Source: Corynebacterium bouchesdurhonense (lineage in GTDB: Bacteria; Actinomycetota; Actinomycetes; Mycobacteriales; Mycobacteriaceae). Taken from it: a stretch of 64,000 nucleotides of DNA. The notes under the pieces are model-generated. The model worked only from the letters and a program-made list of their open reading frames with translations, did not search any database and was not told the origin of the DNA. Location: the NCBI RefSeq assembly GCF_900078305.2, contig NZ_LT546028.1, forward strand, positions 1,186,570-1,250,569, read 5' to 3'. The stretch's first letter is position 1; the number at the start of each line of letters is the position of its first letter. The position numbers were made by a program, and so were the translations under genes. Positions 1-8,080 of the stretch are shown here, one piece after another.

Positions 1-899
1 GCATCGGCCTCGTCGGCGTCAACGGCTCCGGCAAGACCACGCTGCTGCGCACCCTGGCGGGGGAATACCCGCTGGCAGCCGGCAAGCGGGTGGAGGGGCA
101 AACCACCCGCATCGGCTGGCTGCGCCAGGAGCTGGATGATCTGGATCCCGGGCGACGGGTGATCGACGCGGTGGAGGACGTGGCCACCTACATCGAGCTG
201 GGCAAGGGGCAGATCTCCGCGTCCCAGCTGGCGGAGCGCCTCGGGTTCTCGCCCAAGCGCCAACGCACCCCGGTCGGCGACCTCTCCGGCGGCGAGCGCC
301 GCCGCCTCCAGCTCACGCGCGTGCTGATGAGCGAGCCGAACGTGCTGCTGCTTGACGAGCCCACGAACGACCTGGACATCGACACTCTGCAGGAGCTGGA
401 GGACCTGCTGGACAACTGGCCCGGCACCCTGGTGGTCATCTCCCACGACCGATACCTCATCGAGCGCATCGCCGACAACACCTACGCGCTGTTCGGGGAC
501 GGGCGGCTGACTAACCTGCCGGGCGGCATCCAGCAGTACCTCGACCGCCGCGCCGCCGAGCAGTCGCAGGCGGGGGTGCTGGACCTGGGTGGGGCTGCGG
601 GCGGCGCTGCGGGGAGCGGTGCGGGTGGCGGCGCGCAGGGGGGCGTCGACAAGCACAAGGCCCTCTCCTCGCAGGAGGAGCGCGAGCTGCGCAAGAAGAT
701 GAACGCCCTGGAGCGCAAGCTCGAGCGCGCCGACCGGGACGCGGAGGGGCTGGAGGCGCAGATCGCGGCGATGTCCGCGGCGGACGCGCCGGACTTCGAG
801 GCGATCGGCGCGAAGACACGCGAGCTTCAGGCGGCGCGCCAGGTGCGCGAGGAGCTCGAGCTGGAGTGGCTCGAGCTTGGGGAGCGGCTGGAGGGCTAG
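1..899 (+). CDS. ABC-F family ATPase (Uup-like), C-terminal part
   Basis: The gene is open at the left edge; reading starts in frame 3 with a Walker A GVNGSGKTT near position 15. What is present is the second ABC domain of an ABC-F protein: signature LSGGERRR, Walker B VLLLDEPTNDLD and an ISHDRYL switch. A Gly/Ala linker follows, then a charged C-terminal helix of about 70 residues with coiled-coil character. There are no membrane segments. ABC-F proteins act on ribosomes or, for Uup with its C-terminal coiled coil, on DNA or ribosome structures; the C-terminal extension makes Uup the closest match. A copy of the iterated 12-mer lies at 643-654, in the linker. The GTG at 90 is internal, not the start. 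Confidence 0.9.
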   Translation, partial: IGLVGVNGSGKTTLLRTLAGEYPLAAGKRVEGQTTRIGWLRQELDDLDPGRRVIDAVEDVATYIELGKGQISASQLAERLGFSPKRQRTPVGDLSGGERRRLQLTRVLMSEPNVLLLDEPTNDLDIDTLQELEDLLDNWPGTLVVISHDRYLIERIADNTYALFGDGRLTNLPGGIQQYLDRRAAEQSQAGVLDLGGAAGGAAGSGAGGGAQGGVDKHKALSSQEERELRKKMNALERKLERADRDAEGLEAQIAAMSAADAPDFEAIGAKTRELQAARQVREELELEWLELGERLEG

Positions 900-942
900 C
901 TCCGCGCTGCGCCTGCCCGCGAGCTGCGGAACAATGGGGCGC

Positions 943-2055
943 ATGGCAGATGTCGTCGCCCTCGTCCTCGCCGGCGGCCGCGGGAGCCGCCTCGCGCCGC
1001 TCACCGATCACCGTTCGAAGCCCGCCGTGCCGCTCGCGGGGAGCTTTTCGCTTATCGACGCAACCTTGAGCAACCTCGCCAACTCCGGCCTGCGCACCGT
1101 GTGGATCGCGGAGCAGTACCGCCCCGGCGAGCTCAACCGCCACCTCGCCGGCGGCCGCCCGTGGGACCTCGACGGCACCCGCGAGGGCCTGCGCGTACTG
1201 CCCCCGCGCCAGGGCGGGGAGGGCGACGGCTTCACCGCCGGCAACGGACACGCCATCTACCAAAATCTGCAGGACCTGGAGGCGGTGGGCGCGCGAGACG
1301 TAGTGGTGGTAAGCGCCGACCACCTCTACCAGCTCGACTTCGGCCCCGTGCTTCAGCAGCACGCCGAGCTAGGCAGTGATGTCACCGTGGTGACCACCGA
1401 GGTTCAGGAGGACCCGTCGCGCCACGGCGTGGTGCAACTCGAGGGCGACCGGGTGGCCGAGTATGCCTACAAGCCCTCGGACCCGGCGGGTTCGCGGGTG
1501 GCTACCGAGGTGTTCGTGTTCTCGGTGGCGGCGCTGCGCGAGGCGTGCGACACGCTGGTTGGGCCCGGCTCGGACGGCGAGGAGCTGGCCGATTACGGCG
1601 ACACGATCCTGCCTCACATGGTGGCCCACGGTCGGGTGCACTCGTTCGACCTGCGTGGCTACTGGCGCGACTTGGGCACCATCGACGCCTACTTCCAGGC
1701 GCATATGGAGCTCATCGAAGGCCGCGGCATCGACCTGTTCGACCCCGCCTGGCCCCTCATGACCAACCTGGCGGGGGCGCCGCCCGCGCGGGTGCGGCCG
1801 GGTGCGCGTGTGGACGGCTCGCTGCTGTGCCCCGGCGCGGACGTGGCGGGCGAGGTGTCGCACTCGCTGATCGGCCCGGGCGTGCGGGTGGAGCGCGGGG
1901 CCGTGGTCAATCGCAGCGTGCTCAGCGGCGACGCGGTGGTGCCGGCCGGTGCGCACCTGGAATCGGTGATCGCCGACCGCGGCGCCCGGATTCCCGCCGG
2001 GCGCACCGGCGCGACGAAGCCCGGGCCGGGCAACATCACCGTGCTGGTGCCGTAG
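943..2055 (+). CDS. GlgC-like glucose-1-phosphate adenylyltransferase family protein
   Basis: This is a sugar-nucleotide pyrophosphorylase of the GlgC family, which makes ADP-glucose from glucose-1-phosphate and ATP for glycogen or maltosyl-phosphate synthesis. The N-terminal nucleotide-binding motif VLAGGRGSRLAPLT is followed by KPAVP. The phosphosugar region includes SADHLYQLDF and GYWRDLGTIDAY. The last 80 or so residues are hexapeptide-like, as in a left-handed beta helix. At about 370 residues it is shorter than the usual 405-residue actinobacterial GlgC, so it may be a paralogue with a different sugar or regulation. ATG at 943 gives the cleanest start; ATG at 934 is in frame and possible. 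An iterated 12-mer at 1050-1061 encodes the LIDAT segment. Confidence 0.8.
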   Translation: MADVVALVLAGGRGSRLAPLTDHRSKPAVPLAGSFSLIDATLSNLANSGLRTVWIAEQYRPGELNRHLAGGRPWDLDGTREGLRVLPPRQGGEGDGFTAGNGHAIYQNLQDLEAVGARDVVVVSADHLYQLDFGPVLQQHAELGSDVTVVTTEVQEDPSRHGVVQLEGDRVAEYAYKPSDPAGSRVATEVFVFSVAALREACDTLVGPGSDGEELADYGDTILPHMVAHGRVHSFDLRGYWRDLGTIDAYFQAHMELIEGRGIDLFDPAWPLMTNLAGAPPARVRPGARVDGSLLCPGADVAGEVSHSLIGPGVRVERGAVVNRSVLSGDAVVPAGAHLESVIADRGARIPAGRTGATKPGPGNITVLVP

Positions 2056-2091
2056 CGGCTTGAGTCCGGAGAGGTGGCTAGGGTGGGGCGC

Positions 2092-2415
2092 ATGATTTTG
2101 ATCAACGTGCGATTCAAGCCCCTGCCCGAGAACGTGGAGAACTTCCGCGAGCTGGTGAAGGACTTCACCGATGCCTCCCGCGCCGAGGAGGGCAACATCT
2201 TCTTCGACTGGTACCGCAACGAGGACAACCCGGACGAGTACCTGCTCATCGAGGCCTTCCAGGACGACGCGGCCGAGGCCCACGTGAAATCCGACCACTT
2301 CAAGGCGGCGCAGGAGTTCTTCCCCACGATCCTGGCGGAGACCCCCACCATCATCAACACCCTCATCGAGGGCAAGACGGAGTGGGACGAGATGGCGGAG
2401 TTCCAAGTCTCTTAG
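2092..2415 (+). CDS. ABM-domain putative quinol monooxygenase
   Basis: A 107-residue protein with the antibiotic-biosynthesis-monooxygenase ferredoxin-like fold (YgiN type). It shows the typical progression of a first strand ILINVRFK, a helix, the segment GNIFFDWYRN, then EYLLIEAFQD and a conserved ASP/HVKSDHFK-like helix. Members dimerise and oxidise quinols or unknown substrates without cofactors. The ATG at 2092 is preceded by GGTGGGG, a modest ribosome site. It sits 36 bases after the GlgC-like gene and 23 before ppk2, so co-transcription is possible. The substrate cannot be told from sequence. Confidence 0.75.
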   Translation: MILINVRFKPLPENVENFRELVKDFTDASRAEEGNIFFDWYRNEDNPDEYLLIEAFQDDAAEAHVKSDHFKAAQEFFPTILAETPTIINTLIEGKTEWDEMAEFQVS

Positions 2416-2438
2416 CCCCCTAGGTTACGGTTGTAACC

Positions 2439-3293
2439 ATGAGCGACCTGAAAAATCCGCCGAAGCTGTCCAAGAAAGCGTACGAGAAGGAGCTCCTGCG
2501 CCTCCAGGCTGAGCTGGTGGCCATGCAGCAGTGGGTCGTGGAGACCGGCTCGCGCCTGGTCATCATCATGGAGGGCCGCGATGCCGCGGGGAAGGGTTCC
2601 GCCATCAAGCGCATCACCCAGTACATGAACCCGCGCACCTGCCGCGTGGAGGCGCTGCCGAAGCCCACCGAGCGCGAGCAGGGCCAGTGGTACTTCCAGC
2701 GCTACGTGGAGAAGCTGCCGGCGGCCGGCGAGATCGTCATCTTCGACCGCTCCTGGTACAACCGCGCTGGCGTTGAGCGCGTCATGGGCTTCTGCACCTC
2801 GCAGGAGTACCGTCGCTTCCTGCACCAGGCACCGATCTTCGAACGCCTGCTGGTGGAGGACGGCATCATGCTGCGCAAGTACTGGTTCTCCGTCTCCGAC
2901 GAGGAGCAGTACAAGCGCTTCGTGTCCCGCCGCGAGGATCCGCTGCGCCAGTGGAAGCTCTCGCCGATGGACCTCGAGTCCATTACCAAGTGGGAGGAGT
3001 ACTCCCGCGCCAAGGACGAGATGTTCATCCACACCGACATCCCCTCCGCGCCGTGGTACACGGTGGAGAGCGAGGACAAGAAGCGCTCGCGCATCAACGT
3101 CATCTCGCACCTGCTGTCCACCATCCCCTACGAGCACATCGCCCCGGACCTGCCGGAGATCCCGCCGCGGCCCGAGACCACGGACTACGTGCGCCCGCCG
3201 CGAGACGAGTTCCGCTACGTGCCGGACGTCGCCGCCAAGCTGGAGGAGGCGAAGGTGGAGGGCAAGAAAAAGAAGAAGGGCAAGAAGCACTAG
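2439..3293 (+). CDS. ppk2: Polyphosphate kinase 2
   Basis: A 284-residue PPK2-family enzyme, which transfers phosphate between polyphosphate and nucleoside diphosphates or triphosphates. Walker A is GRDAAGKGSAIKR (about residues 46-58). The lid-associated and Walker B parts are VIFDRSWYNRAGVERVMGF (about 97-115). The region RREDPLRQWKLSPMD is characteristic of the family, and the C terminus is a lysine-rich tail (KKKKKGKKH). Length fits class I single-domain PPK2. The stop at 3291-3293 is followed almost at once by an iterated 12-mer and the convergent glycosylase gene, so there is no room for a separate terminator. Confidence 0.95.
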   Translation: MSDLKNPPKLSKKAYEKELLRLQAELVAMQQWVVETGSRLVIIMEGRDAAGKGSAIKRITQYMNPRTCRVEALPKPTEREQGQWYFQRYVEKLPAAGEIVIFDRSWYNRAGVERVMGFCTSQEYRRFLHQAPIFERLLVEDGIMLRKYWFSVSDEEQYKRFVSRREDPLRQWKLSPMDLESITKWEEYSRAKDEMFIHTDIPSAPWYTVESEDKKRSRINVISHLLSTIPYEHIAPDLPEIPPRPETTDYVRPPRDEFRYVPDVAAKLEEAKVEGKKKKKGKKH

Positions 3294-3295
3294 CT

Positions 3296-3307
3296 GCTTA
3301 TCGACGC
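3296..3307. repeat. Copy of iterated 12-mer at a convergent gene junction
   Basis: GCTTATCGACGC lies two bases past the ppk2 stop and overlaps the stop codon (complement of 3298-3300) of the facing glycosylase gene. This copy is not explained by a shared protein motif, because one end is intergenic and the other encodes the final residues of an unrelated protein in a different frame. Confidence 0.75.
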
Positions 3308-3882
3308 CCCGTTGTCCTCGGATACCCCCTCGGTGTCGACACCGTCTTGTTCTTCGGGATCCAGAACCGCAGGGGCGCGTCGGCGTTCTTGGAGATGCCG
3401 ATGCGCGGACCCGCCACCCACTCCGGCTCCTCTTCGCGCGCGGTGAGCTGCACCGGTGTGCCGTTGTCGGGCAGGCTGAGGCCGAGCGCTTGGCCGAGGT
3501 TGCCGGGCCCGCGCGCCAGGTTCTCGTACGGGATCCGGGCGCGCTCGGGGCGCTGGCGCCGCTCGCGCGCGAGCTCCTCACCCGCCACCACCTCGCCGCC
3601 GCGCATGAGGCAGCCCTGGCCTTCGCCCTCCGGCGCGCACACGATATTGCCGTTGTGGTGGATGCCGTAGGAGAAGTAGACGTATAGCCGCCCCGGCGGG
3701 CCGAACATGGCGGCGTTGCGCGCCGTCTTGCCGTTGAAGGTGTGCGCCGCCGGGTCCGCCGTGCCCGTGTAGGCCTCCACCTCGGTCAACCTGATGCTCA
3801 CCCCGTTGTGCGTGATCACGCACCCGAGCAGCTGGGGTGCCACAATGTCGGCGGTTTGGGTGAAGTCGATCGGGTTGGCCAT
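3298..3882 (-). CDS. DNA-3-methyladenine glycosylase (AAG/Mpg family)
   Basis: A base-excision repair glycosylase of the alkyladenine (AAG) fold that removes alkylated purines. The catalytic region TEVEAYTGTADPAAHTFNG and the adjacent RNAAMFGPPGRLYVYFSYGIHHN are the family hallmarks, followed by the GRGPGNL-like segment ARGPGNLGQAL. I chose the ATG at 3882 (MANPIDFTQTAD), which gives 194 residues, the usual length; an upstream in-frame start would add an unconserved leader. It converges on ppk2 with three bases between coding ends. Confidence 0.92.
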   Translation of the reverse strand: MANPIDFTQTADIVAPQLLGCVITHNGVSIRLTEVEAYTGTADPAAHTFNGKTARNAAMFGPPGRLYVYFSYGIHHNGNIVCAPEGEGQGCLMRGGEVVAGEELARERRQRPERARIPYENLARGPGNLGQALGLSLPDNGTPVQLTAREEEPEWVAGPRIGISKNADAPLRFWIPKNKTVSTPRGYPRTTGRR

Positions 3883-3911
3883 GCGGCCGAGCTTATCCGC
3901 GCCGGGCCCCC

Positions 3912-4187
3912 TCACCGCGGGAGGGGCAGCGCGGGCAACCGTAGGATGGTGGCGGTGCCCTGCGCCAGAGCGGCGAGGGTGAATACCAGGCCGGCCGCAC
4001 CAATTGCGAGAGCAGTCCCCGTGGCGATGCGCTCCGCAACCGAGCCCTCACTGGTTGAAGAGGGGCCCAGTTGTGCGTCTCGCGTGTCGGCGGCGGGTGC
4101 AGAATCCGCTGCGGCCGCGGCCGGGGCGGACGTTATCGCAAGCGCCGCGGCTCCTGCGGCGCCGATGCCCTTTGCAAATGCGTTCAC
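3912..4187 (-). CDS. Small exported protein with C-terminal membrane tail
   Basis: A 91-residue protein of unrecognised family. The N terminus (MNAFAKGIGAAGAAALAITS...) is a signal peptide ending at Ala-Ala-Ala-Ala. A short polar middle is followed by a hydrophobic helix and a tail ending RLPALPLPR. The GTG start at 4187 has CGGAGG seven bases upstream. It lies 33 bases downstream of the HtaB-like gene in the same direction, so it probably belongs to the same iron-regulated unit. The tail resembles that of the HtaB-like protein and the acid phosphatase in this window, which suggests a shared surface-anchoring mode. Confidence 0.65.
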   Translation of the reverse strand: MNAFAKGIGAAGAAALAITSAPAAAAADSAPAADTRDAQLGPSSTSEGSVAERIATGTALAIGAAGLVFTLAALAQGTATILRLPALPLPR

Positions 4188-4220
4188 TGCCGTGCCTCCG
4201 TTTCCCGAACCGCTATCCGC

Positions 4221-5027
4221 CTAGAGCGGCAGCTTGAAGCCGGGGATGAGGCCGGAAATCAGGGCTCCGCCGATGCCCAGTGCAGCGAGGACGGCCACGA
4301 CGGCAGCCACCACCGCGCCGGTGGACGAGCCGGAGCCGGTCTGCGGCGCCGGGGTTTTAGCACCGCCCGGGGTCTGCGTGCCACTGGGAGCGTCATCCTT
4401 CTTTTCGCTGTACTTCAGCGTGAGACCCACGGTGCCGTCATCGAGAACGTCGCCCTTCTTGTAGCTCTCAAAGATGATCTCCCCGTCCTCGGTCACCGTC
4501 GTCGGGGTGAAGGTGAAACTCTGCTCGCCTGCCTTGTCCGTGGCAACGGAATTGGGGACGGTGAACGTCATGATCGGCTTGTCGTCGCCGGTGGAAGTGG
4601 TGGTCTCGTTGCCCGGCATGGCGCCGGTGCGCACGTAGTCGGCTTGGAGGATGCCCTCGGTGCCGTTGATCAGCAGCTTCAGGTCGGAGAGCTGGATGTC
4701 CATGGCGCCGTGGTGGCCCTCGACGCGCACTGCGCCGTCGAGGTCGATGGTGCCATTGCCGTTGTTGTCGAGTTTGGTGCCGGCGGTGTTCACGGGGAAG
4801 GAGAAGTTGGTGACCTTGCCGCCTTCCACGACCTTCTCCGCGCCCTCGCTCGCGGTGATGGTGCCGGCGACGAAAGGTGCCTGGATGTACTTGAGGAAGG
4901 AGGCCTTCATGTTCCAGGTGGCGGCTCCGGATTCGAGCTGCACCGTGTCTGCGTGGGCGATGGGGGCGAGCAGGGACGCGGCGGTGGCGGCTGCGGTGGC
5001 GATGGCCAGGGACGAGGTGCGTGACAT
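4221..5027 (-). CDS. htaB: HtaB-like heme-binding surface protein
   Basis: A 268-residue exported protein with one HtaA domain. After the signal peptide (cleavage near AHA-D) come SGAATWNMKASFLKYI, the strand VRVEGHHGAMDIQLSDLKLLING and the late ESYKKGDVLDDGTVGLTLKYS, all typical of HtaA domains. These domains bind heme and pass it to HmuT or HtaA in Corynebacterium. A Pro/Ser/Gly spacer leads to a C-terminal transmembrane helix and a short tail FKLPL. The ATG at 5027 has AAAGGA eight bases upstream. Two DtxR-like boxes lie directly upstream, so iron repression is expected. Confidence 0.85.
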   Translation of the reverse strand: MSRTSSLAIATAAATAASLLAPIAHADTVQLESGAATWNMKASFLKYIQAPFVAGTITASEGAEKVVEGGKVTNFSFPVNTAGTKLDNNGNGTIDLDGAVRVEGHHGAMDIQLSDLKLLINGTEGILQADYVRTGAMPGNETTTSTGDDKPIMTFTVPNSVATDKAGEQSFTFTPTTVTEDGEIIFESYKKGDVLDDGTVGLTLKYSEKKDDAPSGTQTPGGAKTPAPQTGSGSSTGAVVAAVVAVLAALGIGGALISGLIPGFKLPL

Positions 5028-5062
5028 GTGTGGGTTCCTTTCGAACGGTACGGACCTAGAAG

Positions 5063-5081
5063 TTAGGTTCGCTTAACCTTA
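5063..5081 (-). promoter_or_regulatory. Candidate DtxR box, distal copy for htaB
   Basis: TTAGGTTCGCTTAACCTTA matches the 19-bp DtxR consensus TTAGGTTAGSCTAACCTAA at about 14 positions, with both half-sites intact. It lies 36 bases upstream of the htaB start, next to a second box. Confidence 0.7.
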
Positions 5082-5082
5082 A

Positions 5083-5101
5083 AAAGGTTAGGCTTACCTT
5101 G
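5083..5101 (-). promoter_or_regulatory. Candidate DtxR box, proximal to hmuV end
   Basis: AAAGGTTAGGCTTACCTTG carries the GGTTAGGCT core and ACCT half-site of the DtxR consensus, at about 14 of 19 positions. It sits between the hmuV stop and htaB, so it most likely helps repress htaB when iron is plentiful. Confidence 0.7.
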
Positions 5102-5102
5102 T

Positions 5103-5927
5103 CTACGGCTGGGGGTATGCGGGGGTAGGGTGCCGCGTTGCTGGTGCGAGAACCTCAATGGCCGGCGCGTTACCGGAGGATTCCCCGGGCAACACAAACA
5201 GCGCCCCGCCGGCGCGCTCGACACGGATCGGCCAGCCGTACACGTCGCTGAGGATTTCGTCGCGGTACACCTCGCCCACGTCGCCCGCCGCCGCCACCCG
5301 GCCGCCCTTGAGGCACACCACGCGGTCGCAGTATCGTGCCGCAAGCTGGAGGTCGTGCAGCACCACCACCACGGCGGCGCCAGCTTGCGCCAGAGCTCTG
5401 GCGGTGCCCATCGTCAGCTCCTGGTAGCGCACGTCCATGGCCGCGGTCGGTTCGTCGAGGAGCACGACGGGCGTTTGCTGAGCCAAAACACGGGCAAACG
5501 CGGCTCGCGCTCGCTCCCCGCCGGATAGGGTGGACACTTCGCGGTCTTGTAGTGCGAAGAGACCGGTTGCTTCAAGGGATGCGTCGATAAGCAACGCGTC
5601 CCTCGAGCTGCGTCCCCACGGGTGCCTTCCCATCGCAACCACATCGCGAACGAGGAACGTAAACGCCACATCGACGTTCTGCCGCATCACGGACCGTAGC
5701 CGGGCTAGATCTCGGGCACTGCTTGTCGACGCATCCCTGCCACAGATGTCGACCCTGCCCCCTGCACAGGCGAGATCTCCCGACAGGGCGGCGAGAAGGG
5801 TTGATTTGCCCGCGCCGTTGGGGCCGATCAGGCCGGTGACTAGTCCGGCGGGTGCGTCGACGCTGACGTTGTCGAGGATGGTCCGGCCGTGCTTGACCAC
5901 GGTGACGTTCTGGGCGGAGAGGCTCAC
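5103..5927 (-). CDS. hmuV: Heme ABC transporter ATP-binding protein
   Basis: A 274-residue ATPase energising heme import with HmuTU. Walker A is GPNGAGKST, the Q-loop region is MRQNVDVAFTFLVRDVVAMGRHPW (a heme/siderophore-type signature), the ABC motif is LSGGERARAAFAR, Walker B is VVLLDEPTAAMD and the switch is LHDLQLAARYCDR. The GTG start overlaps the hmuU stop by four bases, so the two are translationally coupled. Two iterated 12-mers occur inside it (5581-5592 and 5721-5732) in different frames. Confidence 0.96.
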   Translation of the reverse strand: MSLSAQNVTVVKHGRTILDNVSVDAPAGLVTGLIGPNGAGKSTLLAALSGDLACAGGRVDICGRDASTSSARDLARLRSVMRQNVDVAFTFLVRDVVAMGRHPWGRSSRDALLIDASLEATGLFALQDREVSTLSGGERARAAFARVLAQQTPVVLLDEPTAAMDVRYQELTMGTARALAQAGAAVVVVLHDLQLAARYCDRVVCLKGGRVAAAGDVGEVYRDEILSDVYGWPIRVERAGGALFVLPGESSGNAPAIEVLAPATRHPTPAYPQP

Positions 5928-6967
5928 AGTTGGTGGTTCTTTCTCAGCATCTGGCGGAGGAGGATGAAGAAGGTCGGGCCGCCGATGAAGGCGGTGAAAA
6001 TGCCGACGGGAAGGTCGGCGAAGTCAATCGCGGTCCGGGCGAACACGTCACCGGCCGCAACGAGCAATGCTCCGCCCAGCGCAGACGCCGGGATGAGCGT
6101 GGTGTTGGCCGGTCCGGCCACGGTGCGGACGATGTGCGGTATAACCAACCCCACAAACCCGATCAATCCGGCGAACGAGACGGCGGCTGCCGTGAGCAAG
6201 GTCGATACGGCAATCGCGGCGAGCCGGAGACGATGGACGTTAATGCCGACGTGGAACGCCGCCTGATCACCCAGCGCGAGGATGTCCAGCTTCCTAGCTA
6301 GCGGCATCGCGAGTGCGATGGCGGCGGCCACAACCGCCGCCACAGCGCCGGTGTGCGCCCAGCTCGCCCCAGCGAGGGAGCCCATTTGCCAGAAAGTTAT
6401 CTGTTCGCGCGCCGAGGTCGGGGCCAGGAACGTCAGCGTGGAGATGCATGCGCCGGCAATAGCGTTGGCCGCGATGCCCACGAGAATGAGGTTGAGCACC
6501 CGGGCCTGGCCGTCCACACGCGAGAGCCGGTACACCACTGCGGTGGTGAATATGCCTGCCGCGAATGCGAATACCGGCACCGTCATTGTGCCGAACGCGG
6601 TGATGTCGAACACGAGTGCCGCCGCAGCTCCCACTCCCGCGCCGCTGCTGACCCCAATCACGGAAGGTTCCGCCAGCGGGTTAGCGAAGACCGCCTGCAT
6701 CAGCGCGCCCCCGACACCAAGGGCGGCACCGACGAGCAGGCCCAGCACTAGGCGGGGGAGGCGGATCTGCCAGACCACCGAGGCGTCCAAGTCCGCTGCG
6801 GCCAGCGGGCCCGCGGTGAGGATTGGCCACAGCTCGCTGGGAGACAGCTGGTATTGGCCCACGGTCACGGAGAGCAGCGCTGTAGCCGCGAGTAGGGCCC
6901 CTGTGGCGGAAAACAGTGCGATGCACCGCCCGCGGCGGGCAGCGAAGGTGGATGCAGGCGAGCTCAT
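5924..6967 (-). CDS. hmuU: Heme ABC transporter permease
   Basis: A 347-residue FecCD/BtuC-type permease with about ten membrane helices. Recognisable blocks are LPRLVLGLLVGAALGVGGALMQ, NPLAEPSVIGVSSGAGVGA, and near the end GLIGFVGLVIPHIVR, the BtuC-like coupling region that contacts the ATPase. It overlaps hmuT at its start (ATGA) and hmuV at its end, forming the hmuTUV operon. Confidence 0.96.
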   Translation of the reverse strand: MSSPASTFAARRGRCIALFSATGALLAATALLSVTVGQYQLSPSELWPILTAGPLAAADLDASVVWQIRLPRLVLGLLVGAALGVGGALMQAVFANPLAEPSVIGVSSGAGVGAAAALVFDITAFGTMTVPVFAFAAGIFTTAVVYRLSRVDGQARVLNLILVGIAANAIAGACISTLTFLAPTSAREQITFWQMGSLAGASWAHTGAVAAVVAAAIALAMPLARKLDILALGDQAAFHVGINVHRLRLAAIAVSTLLTAAAVSFAGLIGFVGLVIPHIVRTVAGPANTTLIPASALGGALLVAAGDVFARTAIDFADLPVGIFTAFIGGPTFFILLRQMLRKNHQL

Positions 6968-8067
6968 TGTGCTTCCCCGTACAGGGCGTGCGCGGCGCGG
7001 AGCAGCAGCTCGCCGGTCTGCGGGCCGAATGCGAGGCTGTCGCCGTCGGGTAGCGCCAGTACGCGCCGGTGCTGCCCAGCAGTGGTCTGGGCGACTCCGG
7101 GGCGCTGCAGCAGGCCGTCGATGTCGCCTGTCGACGTGAGGCCACCCTTCATCATGACGAAGAGCTCTGGGTTGACCTCGGCAAGCGCTTCCGGGCTGGC
7201 CGGAGAGGCCGCGCCAATTCCGTGCTCCGAATTCACGTCGGTGCCGCCGAGGGCTGTGATCAGGTCGCGCGTGCCGTCCTCTTCACCGAGAAGGTAGAAC
7301 ACGCCGCCGGTTCCACGGGCGTAGAGGAAGGACATGCGCAGCGGCACCTCGGGCGCGGCCTCCCGGATGGCCGACAAGGCCTCGTCGAGTTCACGCTGGC
7401 TGCGCTCCGCCAACGCCTTGCCCGCGTCCGGCTCTCCAACCACTGCGGCTAGGTTTTCAATGTCCTCGGCCATCGATGCCATCGAGCGCTGAGGTTCCAT
7501 CACCACCGTGGTCACACCGGCTGCCCGGATCTGGTCGATCGCCTCGGCGGGGCCGACAGAATGGTCCACAATCACCAAACTCGGCCGCAGGTTGAGCACG
7601 GCCTCGACGTTGATGGAATGGCCGTTCTCCGTCACCACGGGGAGGTCCGCGAGCGACGGTTCGGCAGAGCTCACCGTGCGGCCCACCAGATTCTCGGCGA
7701 GACCGATGCCGCGCAGCGTTTTGGTGTAAGTGCCGTACAGATCCAGCGCGAGGATCCGCGATGTGTCAGTCACGGTGACGTCGTATCCGTCTGCATCCGT
7801 TAGCTCGACCGGGAGCAAGCGCTGCGCAGTGGTTCCCACGGGCTCGACTTCGGAGACATTCTCAACCAGCGACACCCCACGGGCTTCGTGCGGATCCCCG
7901 GTGGAGGCAAGCGTGTCGGCGAGCTGTTGGGTTTGTTCCTGCACTGGTGCATCCCAAGAAGCGCAGCCAGCAAGTGCGAGACAGGTGCAGACTCCGGTCG
8001 CCGCAGCAGCTAGGCGGGAGCGTCGTGCGCTAAGGCCGGCGGGGGAGAGGAACATGAAGATCGGCAT
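6964..8067 (-). CDS. hmuT: Heme-binding lipoprotein of the heme ABC transporter
   Basis: A periplasmic-binding-type lipoprotein. The lipobox LALAGC follows an Arg-rich leader, and the mature part has the helical-backbone BtuF-like fold: DTSRILALDLYGTYTKTLRGIGL, LNLRPSLVIVDHSVGP, ATTVVMEP-like and FLYARGTGGVFYLLG. It receives heme from HtaA and HtaB and docks to HmuU. I moved the start to ATG 8067 because GGAAAG lies seven bases upstream; the longer GTG start at 8121 would overlap htaA. Length is 367 residues. Confidence 0.94.
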   Translation of the reverse strand: MPIFMFLSPAGLSARRSRLAAAATGVCTCLALAGCASWDAPVQEQTQQLADTLASTGDPHEARGVSLVENVSEVEPVGTTAQRLLPVELTDADGYDVTVTDTSRILALDLYGTYTKTLRGIGLAENLVGRTVSSAEPSLADLPVVTENGHSINVEAVLNLRPSLVIVDHSVGPAEAIDQIRAAGVTTVVMEPQRSMASMAEDIENLAAVVGEPDAGKALAERSQRELDEALSAIREAAPEVPLRMSFLYARGTGGVFYLLGEEDGTRDLITALGGTDVNSEHGIGAASPASPEALAEVNPELFVMMKGGLTSTGDIDGLLQRPGVAQTTAGQHRRVLALPDGDSLAFGPQTGELLLRAAHALYGEAQ

Positions 8068-8080
8068 GCGTGTGCTTTCC

